From Nostocoides jenkinsii Ben 74 (GTDB taxonomy: Bacteria > Actinomycetota > Actinomycetes > Actinomycetales > Dermatophilaceae): 50,418 bases of DNA. The stretch lies in assembly GCF_001046875.1 (NCBI RefSeq), contig NZ_HF571038.1, positions 346,893 through 397,310 of the forward strand, read 5' to 3'. The translations under genes and the position numbers were made by a program. Under the pieces are notes generated by a model, which saw nothing but the letters and a program-made list of their open reading frames with translations, did not search any database and had not been told where the DNA came from. Within the stretch, counting starts at the first letter, position 1. Every line of letters starts with the position of its first letter. Shown one piece after another: positions 44,687-50,418 of this stretch.

Positions 44687-45163
44687 TCACGCCGAGACGG
44701 CCCGCTCCAGCGCCTGCCGGTAGCCGGCGAAGTCACGTGCCGTGCCAGGGTTGGTGACCTCGGTCCACACGATCCGGCCGTCGGGGTCGATCAGGAAACT
44801 GCCGCGGTTCGCCATACCCCGCTCCTCGTCGAAGACGCCGAAGGCTCGCGCGACCTCCCCGTGCGGCCAGAAGTCCGAGAGGAGCGGGAAGAAGTAGCCC
44901 TCCTGATCCGCCCAGGCCCGATGGCTGAACATCGGGTCGCAGGAGACCGTCAGGACCTGCACCTCCTTGGATTCGAAGGCGCCGAGGTCGTCGCGGATTG
45001 TGCCGAGTTCGCCCGTGCAGATGCCCGAGAACGCGAACGGGTAAAAAACGACGAGCACGCTCTTCGCGCCGGCGAAGTCCCGCAGCCGCACCGGACCGCC
45101 GAACTGGTCGGTCAGGGTGAAGTCGGGCGCGGTCGCGCCGACGGGGAGGGGGGTGCGCGTCAT
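44687..45163 (-). CDS. ahpE: AhpE-type peroxiredoxin
   Basis: 158 residues of the 1-Cys/AhpE peroxiredoxin group. Peroxidatic Cys in the loop FYPFAFSGICTGELGTI (about residue 49); DFTLTDQFGGPVRLRDF before it, and SDFWPHGEVARAFGVFDEERGMANRGSFLID after it match mycobacterial AhpE closely. No second Cys pair is obvious, so reduction probably comes from mycothiol/mycoredoxin. ATG 45163 (MTRTPLPVGATAPDF). DUF3052 lies 38 bp upstream on the same strand, the same order as in mycobacteria. Confidence 0.93.
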   Translation of the reverse strand: MTRTPLPVGATAPDFTLTDQFGGPVRLRDFAGAKSVLVVFYPFAFSGICTGELGTIRDDLGAFESKEVQVLTVSCDPMFSHRAWADQEGYFFPLLSDFWPHGEVARAFGVFDEERGMANRGSFLIDPDGRIVWTEVTNPGTARDFAGYRQALERAVSA

Positions 45164-45201
45164 ACGGCCAAGTTTGCCAGCCCCGCAGGAGGGGGCGCTC
45201 G

Positions 45202-45630
45202 TCACCGGCGCGCGGCCTTCGGCGGGACTAAGCGCTGGGCGCACCAGTCGGTGCCGGCGTTGACGGTTCCCGTGGGATGGAGGCCGGCGGTGACTGCGGC
45301 TTCCTCGATGTCGGCCGGATCCACCTCGCCCTCGCGACCCCGCTTGGGGGTGAGCAGGACGATCGCGGCGTCATCGGCCAGATTGACCAAGGCGTCCACG
45401 AGCGCGTCGGTGAGATCGCCGTCCCCGTCACGCCACCACAGGAGCACCACATCGGCGACACCGGTGAAGTCGTCGTACTCAAGCTCGGCCCCCACCACGT
45501 CGACGAGGTCGGCGCGCCACTCGTGATCGATGTCGTCATCGTAACCAAGTTCTTGGACGACCTGACCCGCGATGAAGCCGAGGCGCCCGATCGGGCTTCC
45601 CGGACCGGAGCGTGCTGCCGGTGCGTTCAC
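45202..45630 (-). CDS. DUF3052 family protein
   Basis: 142 residues, acidic, matching the actinobacterial DUF3052 family (Rv2239c type): GRLGFIAGQVVQELGYDDDIDHEWR, ELEYDDFTGVADVVLLWWRDGDGDL, LVNLADDAAIVLLTPKRGREGEVDP and TGTVNAGTDWCAQRLVPPK. Function unknown. GTG 45630 is chosen because GGTGATGGAG ends five bases upstream. The frame is open to 45675. Part of a four-gene minus-strand run with the PH-domain genes and ahpE. Confidence 0.88.
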   Translation of the reverse strand: MNAPAARSGPGSPIGRLGFIAGQVVQELGYDDDIDHEWRADLVDVVGAELEYDDFTGVADVVLLWWRDGDGDLTDALVDALVNLADDAAIVLLTPKRGREGEVDPADIEEAAVTAGLHPTGTVNAGTDWCAQRLVPPKAARR

Positions 45631-45640
45631 TGCGACTCCA

Positions 45641-47173
45641 TCACCTACCCGGGGCGAACTCGTCGCTCGACCCATCTTCCTGGGACCTTAGTGCACCGAC
45701 GCCGGCCCGAGGCAGGGACGGCGCAGGTATGCCGAATTCGTGCGCCCGAGCGCGCGAACTGCGCTGGATCTGCTCGTTCAGGAGGGTGCGCGCCTGCTCC
45801 GTGCTCAGATGATCCACGCTCGGGAGGACCGGTCCGAGGGTGGAGTGAAAGGCCACCGAGGCCAGGTCCAGCCGGCGCTCGATCGGGCCCTGCTGCACCT
45901 GGCTGGACTGGATGCGCGCGTGGGGGACGACCACGGCCGCGCGCGTGAAGCGTCCGGTGCGGATGACGACGGCGGTGTCCGTCACGGCATACCCCCGTCG
46001 TCGCCAGCTGAGGGGGTCGAGCCAGCGGGCTGAGCGCGGGAGCCCGACCATCCCTGGCCCGGTCTCCTCGGCCGTCATCGCGGCGAGCACGTCCGGCAAC
46101 GGCCACGTCGGGCCGAGCACCGTGAGAATGCGGACCACCTCCTCCTGCGACCCGACCGGGATCAAGGCGTCCGTATTGGTGTTCTCCTCCTGCTCGACGC
46201 CGGCCACGTTCACCCGGATGCGCCACCAGGCGAGGGGCCGCCAAAGGAGTGGCTGACTCACCTCCACCGCCTGGATTCGCTGGATGGGCACGGTCCGCGC
46301 GCGCACCTCGGTCAGCCCGTGCCGCACCCGGATGACGTCCGGCGAGCCGTGGACCTCGAAGTTCATCCAGCCGGTCAGGCGCCCCAGAAGGCTTCCGCCG
46401 GCACCGAGGAAGAGAGGGCCGAGGAAGGTCAGCCACGCCAAGTTGCCGGTGATGAACGCCACGATGACGGCCGGTACGGCGAGGATCACGAAGACGGCAT
46501 TGGCCGACATCGCGGTCGCGGCCCACACCCGGGCGGCCGGAATCCGGGCGATGAGCGCCTCCGGGATGGGGCGGGCGGGCGCCGCCTCGACGTGGAACTC
46601 CTCGGACTCCACCGGGCTCGACACCAGTGCCCCGTCAGGGGAGGTGGAACGAGCGGAGACGGCAGGAGCGGAGGCGGGATGGGAGGAGCGGCTGTCATGA
46701 GTGCGCCCGATGATGGTTTCGCGAACGTGCTGTGCGAGGCCATCCGCCAGGAAGCTCAGGGTCACGCTGGAATCGGAACCGCCGGCGGCCTCGATCTTCA
46801 CCGCGGACAACCCGAAAATCCGGGCGAGCAGCGGCCGGGTGATGTCGACGGCCTGGATGCGGTCATACCGGACCTGCCGGTGTTGTTTGCGGACGACCCC
46901 GGAGCGGAGCTCGACATTGGTGGGGCTGAGCCGGAAGCTCGCGGCCTGCCAACTGATCCAGGCCGCGACCACGCCGAGGACGAGGACAACCGCCAGGCCC
47001 GCGGCAGCAAGCAGCCAATGGCCGCCCGTCGGGTCAGCCCCGTCCGAGCCGAAGATCCGGTCCACCTGCTGGCTGACTACATAACCCACCGCGGCCACGG
47101 CCATCACGCCGCCACGCAGGATCGGGGTCAGGGGGTGGAACTTCGTCCACACTCCCTCGTGAAAATCGCTCAC
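45641..47173 (-). CDS. PH-domain (DUF304/bPH2) membrane protein, large
   Basis: 510 residues, resembling YdbT-type proteins. Four membrane helices by sight: ILRGGVMAVAAVGYVVS, WLLAAAGLAVVLVLGVVAAWISW, ATAMSANAVFVILAVPAVIVAFI and LAWLTFLGPLFLGAGG. PH-like units follow each (SFRLSPTNVELRSGVVRKQHRQVRYDRIQAVD; WMNFEVHGSPDVIRVRHGLTEVRARTVPIQRIQAVEV; YAVTDTAVVIRTGRFTRAAVVVPHARIQSSQVQQ), giving three repeats, with the recurring R-IQ pattern. A Ser/Pro-rich linker lies at about 190-215. The start is GTG 47173. Function unknown. Confidence 0.85.
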   Translation of the reverse strand: MSDFHEGVWTKFHPLTPILRGGVMAVAAVGYVVSQQVDRIFGSDGADPTGGHWLLAAAGLAVVLVLGVVAAWISWQAASFRLSPTNVELRSGVVRKQHRQVRYDRIQAVDITRPLLARIFGLSAVKIEAAGGSDSSVTLSFLADGLAQHVRETIIGRTHDSRSSHPASAPAVSARSTSPDGALVSSPVESEEFHVEAAPARPIPEALIARIPAARVWAATAMSANAVFVILAVPAVIVAFITGNLAWLTFLGPLFLGAGGSLLGRLTGWMNFEVHGSPDVIRVRHGLTEVRARTVPIQRIQAVEVSQPLLWRPLAWWRIRVNVAGVEQEENTNTDALIPVGSQEEVVRILTVLGPTWPLPDVLAAMTAEETGPGMVGLPRSARWLDPLSWRRRGYAVTDTAVVIRTGRFTRAAVVVPHARIQSSQVQQGPIERRLDLASVAFHSTLGPVLPSVDHLSTEQARTLLNEQIQRSSRARAHEFGIPAPSLPRAGVGALRSQEDGSSDEFAPGR

Positions 47174-47183
47174 GTCGGCGCCG

Positions 47184-47672
47184 TCACAACCCCGCCCGCT
47201 GGGCTTCGCCGAGGGCAGTGAGGCGTTCTCGCAGGGCTTCCGCCTCGGGCAACTCGAGTCCGGGCAGCGAGCCACTGGATGACGGGGAGGCCGTATGGAT
47301 GGTGACCGATGCGATGCCGTAGCGGCGCGACAGCGGTCCGGAAGCCATGTCGGCGTACTGGAGGCGGCCATACGGAATGCTCACCAGGGACCGAAAGATC
47401 CGGCCGCGCCGGATGACGAGTTCCTCGGGCAGTTCGGCATACGAAATCGCAGCGACCTGGCGACCGATGAACCACCACGCCCAGATCAGGGTCACGGCGA
47501 CGACGGCCGCGCCGATCCAGAACCACGAGGTGGCCAGGGTCGCGGCGGCGAAGGCGATGAGCAAGGGGGTCGCGATGGCGACGGCGGTCAGGCGCCGGAC
47601 CCGGACGAGGCGCGTCGAGACGGGCCGCCACGGCAGGTCCCCGGCGTCATAAAGGGCCACGGTCATGTCCAT
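47184..47672 (-). CDS. PH-domain (DUF304/bPH2) membrane protein, small
   Basis: 162 residues. Two membrane helices (AVAIATPLLIAFAAATLATSWF and IGAAVVAVTLIWAWWFI) and then one PH-like unit (YAELPEELVIRRGRIFRSLVSIPYGRLQYADMASGPLSRRYGIASVTIHT). This is the smaller YdbS-like partner of the following gene, from which it is separated by 10 bp. Start ATG 47672 or 47666. It lies divergently from aceE. Confidence 0.85.
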   Translation of the reverse strand: MDMTVALYDAGDLPWRPVSTRLVRVRRLTAVAIATPLLIAFAAATLATSWFWIGAAVVAVTLIWAWWFIGRQVAAISYAELPEELVIRRGRIFRSLVSIPYGRLQYADMASGPLSRRYGIASVTIHTASPSSSGSLPGLELPEAEALRERLTALGEAQRAGL

Positions 47673-47733
47673 AGTCTGCCGTCGCCCTCGTCCAAGGCAC
47701 GCGGCAGAGTAGGTTGGACTTGTTCCCTCGTGA

Positions 47734-47751
47734 CCCTCACCACAGTGAGGG
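47734..47751 (+). promoter_or_regulatory. Inverted repeat in the aceE leader
   Basis: CCCTCAC-CACA-GTGAGGG, a perfect 7-bp inverted repeat about 50 bases before the aceE GTG, downstream of a TAGGTT (47710-47715) that could be its -10. May be an operator or a leader hairpin. Confidence 0.4.
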
Positions 47752-47799
47752 CCGCGCCCCGACACCGACAGATCCACAGCAAGAGAGAGGAGCCACCTC

Positions 47800-50418
47800 G
47801 TGCTCGGAAGCGAGAAGGCCGGACCGATCCTCAACGGCATCCCCACGCAGTTGCCGGACATCGACCCCGAGGAGACCCAGGAATGGGTTGAGTCTCTCGC
47901 CGGACTCGTCGATGCCGCCGGGCGCGACCGGGCTCGCTATGTGATGTTGCGGCTGCTGGAGAGCGCGCGGGCGATGAACATCGGCGTCCCGTCTTTGACG
48001 ACGACCGACTACATCAACACCATCCCGGCCGAGAAGGAACCCTGGTTCCCCGGCGATGAAGACATCGAGCGCCGGTTCCGCGCGTATTTGCGTTGGAATG
48101 CGGCCGTGTTGGTGCACCGCGCGCAGCGGCCGGGCGTCGGCGTCGGCGGCCACATCTCGACCTATGCCTCGGCCGCGACCCTGTATGAGGTGGGCTTCAA
48201 CCACTTCTGGCGCGGCCCGGATCATCCCGGCGGCGGCGACCAGATCTTCTTCCAGGGCCACGCCTCCCCTGGCATGTATGCACGGGCCTTCCTCGAGGGC
48301 CGCCTCACCGAGACCGAACTCGACGGCTTCCGCCAGGAACACAGCCATGTCGTCGACGGCAAGGTCGAGGCCTTGCCGTCCTATCCACACCCGCGGTTGA
48401 TGCCGAATTTCTGGCAGTTCCCGACGGTGTCGATGGGCCTGGGCCCGATGAACGCGATCTATCAGGCGCAGTTCAACAAGTACCTCCACAACCGCGGCAT
48501 CAAGGACACCAGCCAGCAGCGGGTGTGGGCGTTCCTCGGTGACGGCGAGATGGACGAGGTGGAGTCGCGTGGTCTGCTCCAGACGGCGGCCAATGATGAG
48601 CTCGACAACCTGACCTTCGTCATCAACTGCAACCTGCAGCGTCTCGACGGCCCGGTGCGCGGCAACGGCAAGATCATCCAGGAGTTGGAGGCGTTCTTCC
48701 GCGGCGCCGGCTGGAATGTCATCAAGATCGTGTGGGGCCGCGGCTGGGATCCGCTGCTCGCGGCCGACCGCGACAGCGCGCTGGTCAACCTGATGAACAA
48801 GACACCGGACGGCGACTACCAAACCTTCCGGGCCAATGACGGCAAATACGTCCGCGAGTTCTTCTTCGAGCGTGACCCGCGCACGGCCAAGCTCGTCGAA
48901 GGCTGGTCCGATGACGACATCTGGTGGAAGCTCAAGCGCGGTGGCCACGACTTCCACAAGGTGTATGCCGCGTACAAGTCTGCCGTCGAGCACACCGGTC
49001 AGCCGACGGTCATCCTCGCCAAGACCATCAAGGGTTATGGGCTGGGCAGCCACTTCGCGGGCCGCAATGCAACCCACCAGATGAAGAAGCTCACCCTCGA
49101 TGACCTCAAGGGCTTGCGCGACAGCCTGCGCATCCCGATCTCCGATGAGGTGCTCGAGGCCAACCCCTACGAGCCGCCCTACTACAACCCGGGGCCGCAG
49201 GACGAGGCCGTGAAGTACGCCCTGGAGCGGCGCGGCAAGCTCGGCGGCGGGCTCCCGGCGCGGCGCACGGCATACGAGCCCTTGCCGTTGCCGAAGCCGG
49301 AGGCCTATGCGGCGGTGAAGAAGGGCTCCGGCAAGCAGCAAGTGGCGACCACGATGGCGTGGGTGCGGCTGCTCAAGGATCTGATGCGCGACAAGGAGTT
49401 CGGCAAGCGCGTGGTGCCGATCATTCCGGACGAGGCGCGGACCTTCGGGATGGACAGCTTCTTCCCGACGATCAAGATCTACAACCCGCACGGGCAGCAC
49501 TACACCTCGGTCGATGCCGACCTGATGCTCGCCTACAAGGAGTCCGAGGCGGGCCAGATCATTCATACGGGCATCAACGAGGCGGGCTCGATGAGCGCGT
49601 TCACCGCGGCTGGGACGTCGTATGCGACGCACGGCCAGGTCATGGTCCCGATGTACATCTTCTATTCGATGTTCGGCTTCCAGCGGACGGCCGACTCGAT
49701 CTGGGCGGCAGCGGACCAGATGAGCAGGGGCTTCCTGTTGGGGGCGACGGCGGGTCGCACGACGCTAACTGGTGAGGGCCTGCAGCACGCCGACGGGCAC
49801 TCGCACTTGCTGGCGGCCACGAACCCGGCGATCCGCTCCTATGACCCGGCGTTCGGCTACGAGATCGCGCACATCATGCAGCGCGGCTTGGAGGAGATGT
49901 ATGGCGAGGCCGGCGACGGCGACGCCAAGAACGTCATCTACTACATCACCCTCTACAACGAGCCGATGGTGCAGCCGACCGAGCCGGCGAGCGTCGACGC
50001 CGACGGGATCGTGCGGGGCATGTACCGCCTGTCCGAGGCGGACCGAGGCGGGCGCGAGGGCAACCCGTCGGTGCAGCTTCTCGGTTCGGGTGTCGGGGTG
50101 CCGTGGGTCCTCGAGGCGCAGCAGTTGCTGCGCGACGACTGGGGCGTCAACGCCGACGTGTGGTCGGTGACGTCGTGGAACGAGCTGCGCCGGGAGGCGC
50201 TGGAGGTCGACAAGAAGCGCTTCCTGCACCCTGAGGTCGAGGTTGAGGACCCGTATGTGACGCGGCGCCTCGCCGACACCCCTGGCCCGGTCATCGCGGT
50301 GTCCGACTACATGCGGGCGGTGCAGGACCAGATCGCTCAGTGGGTCCCCGGCGATTTCCACTCGCTCGGCGCCGACGGGTTCGGCTTCTCCGACACCCGC
50401 GCCGCCGCCCGTCGCTAC
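47800..50418 (+). CDS. aceE: Pyruvate dehydrogenase E1 component (homodimeric), 3' end missing
   Basis: First 873 codons; the gene runs off the right edge (full enzymes are about 910-920 residues). GTG 47800 follows GAGAGAGGAG. Thiamine-diphosphate enzyme that decarboxylates pyruvate and passes the acetyl group to E2. Features: [23 protein letters not shown], the ThDP/Mg motif [16 protein letters not shown] to [17 protein letters not shown], then the transketolase-like half with [36 protein letters not shown] and [19 protein letters not shown]. No frameshift is seen. The DUF3052-aceE neighbourhood matches other actinobacteria, apart from the inserted PH-domain genes. Confidence 0.96.
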   Translation, partial: MLGSEKAGPILNGIPTQLPDIDPEETQEWVESLAGLVDAAGRDRARYVMLRLLESARAMNIGVPSLTTTDYINTIPAEKEPWFPGDEDIERRFRAYLRWNAAVLVHRAQRPGVGVGGHISTYASAATLYEVGFNHFWRGPDHPGGGDQIFFQGHASPGMYARAFLEGRLTETELDGFRQEHSHVVDGKVEALPSYPHPRLMPNFWQFPTVSMGLGPMNAIYQAQFNKYLHNRGIKDTSQQRVWAFLGDGEMDEVESRGLLQTAANDELDNLTFVINCNLQRLDGPVRGNGKIIQELEAFFRGAGWNVIKIVWGRGWDPLLAADRDSALVNLMNKTPDGDYQTFRANDGKYVREFFFERDPRTAKLVEGWSDDDIWWKLKRGGHDFHKVYAAYKSAVEHTGQPTVILAKTIKGYGLGSHFAGRNATHQMKKLTLDDLKGLRDSLRIPISDEVLEANPYEPPYYNPGPQDEAVKYALERRGKLGGGLPARRTAYEPLPLPKPEAYAAVKKGSGKQQVATTMAWVRLLKDLMRDKEFGKRVVPIIPDEARTFGMDSFFPTIKIYNPHGQHYTSVDADLMLAYKESEAGQIIHTGINEAGSMSAFTAAGTSYATHGQVMVPMYIFYSMFGFQRTADSIWAAADQMSRGFLLGATAGRTTLTGEGLQHADGHSHLLAATNPAIRSYDPAFGYEIAHIMQRGLEEMYGEAGDGDAKNVIYYITLYNEPMVQPTEPASVDADGIVRGMYRLSEADRGGREGNPSVQLLGSGVGVPWVLEAQQLLRDDWGVNADVWSVTSWNELRREALEVDKKRFLHPEVEVEDPYVTRRLADTPGPVIAVSDYMRAVQDQIAQWVPGDFHSLGADGFGFSDTRAAARRY

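Larger units (their letters stand above)
698..49275. repeat. Dispersed octamer GTATGCCG/CGGCATAC (about 46 copies)
   Basis: Hand count of GTATGCC or GGCATAC gave 48 copies; 46 extend to the octamer. Plus-strand GTATGCC starts: 3432, 6681, 8083, 10108, 10842, 14069, 14634, 16116, 19476, 20166, 21022, 25157, 25775, 25817, 29209, 35368, 37164, 41526, 45727, 48962. GGCATAC starts include about 700, 946, 5115, 5496, 6355, 6556, 7140, 8519, 10770, 11007, 11681, 13506, 14601, 15735, 16693, 17845, 21323, 21770, 23330, 23538, 24134, 25145, 26760, 31720, 41466, 45986, 47436, 49269. Copies fall in genes and in intergenic DNA (10108, 10842, 21022). Confidence 0.85.

Noticed and set aside
698-49275. GTATGCCG as KOPS or another polar motif
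   Set aside because: The two orientations are nearly equal in number across the window, so it has no strand polarity here.
47737-49632. Minus-strand open frame (631 codons) antisense to aceE
   Set aside because: No ribosome site or motif; aceE is unambiguous on the plus strand.
1-50418. CRISPR array, insertion sequence, prophage or attachment site
   Set aside because: No regularly spaced repeats, transposase, integrase or phage gene was seen; the repeats at 20821-21014 are too irregular for CRISPR.

Overview
The window is a gene-dense stretch of chromosome from a high-GC actinobacterium. Gene content and order point to Micrococcales, probably the Intrasporangiaceae/Dermatophilaceae group; this is inferred from gene order, not from a marker gene. 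Evidence includes PriA in place of HisA, the glnE/glnA2/panB neighbourhood, the RNase HI-phosphatase fusion next to a zinc-ribbon gene and nif3, ahpE next to a DUF3052 gene and aceE, an actinobacterial-size RNase P RNA, and many leaderless genes with a TANNNT box 6-8 nt before the start codon. I see no insertion sequence, prophage, CRISPR array or plasmid gene.

Layout. 1-3.7 kb: pheT and pheS (minus), with a -1 frameshift near the 3' end of pheT. 3.8-7.9 kb: an interposed block with a fatty-acid methyltransferase/FAD-oxidoreductase pair (10-methyl fatty acid type), an SRPBCC protein, a MarR regulator and a divergent small protein. 7.8-10.3 kb: infC-rpmI-rplT-trmH, with an AUC start codon and a structured leader for infC. 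10.3-17.7 kb: hisD-hisC-hisB-orf-hisH-priA running into yihY, sseB and a DUF2505 gene. 17.7-22.4 kb: glnE and glnA2, separated by an unusual palindrome/repeat cluster. 22.5-27.7 kb: secreted M6 metalloprotease, panB, map, a 60-residue protein and an MBL-fold hydrolase. 27.8-30.5 kb: rnpB, an RNB-domain ribonuclease and yaaA. 30.5-33.5 kb: a SigE-family sigma factor with a membrane-anchored partner, then metZ. 33.6-39.5 kb: a 1938-residue secreted amylase-pullulanase closed by a 22-bp terminator stem. 39.5-44.1 kb: a substrate-binding/VWA protein, RNase HI-phosphatase, zinc-ribbon protein, Nif3 and tRNA-Val(UAC). 44.1-50.4 kb: a small secreted protein, ahpE, a DUF3052 protein, two PH-domain membrane proteins and aceE, which runs off the right edge.

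How the genes work together. The his cluster covers the middle and late part of histidine synthesis; hisF, hisG, hisE and hisI are not here. glnE and glnA2 deal with nitrogen assimilation. infC-rpmI-rplT-trmH, pheST, map, rnpB and tRNA-Val serve translation. The amylase-pullulanase and the M6 protease suggest a saprophyte that digests starch and protein outside the cell. The methyltransferase/oxidoreductase pair suggests 10-methyl branched membrane lipids.

Two features stand out at the DNA level. First, the 8-mer GTATGCCG/CGGCATAC occurs about 46 times by hand count, against roughly two expected from base composition, in many reading frames and in intergenic DNA, on both strands. Second, five single-base indels in short G/C runs break otherwise well-conserved proteins (pheT, hisB, the VWA protein twice, a secreted protein). 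These are more likely sequencing errors than biology and should be fixed before the proteins are used. The AT-containing palindrome and repeat cluster between glnA2 and glnE is the most unusual local structure.
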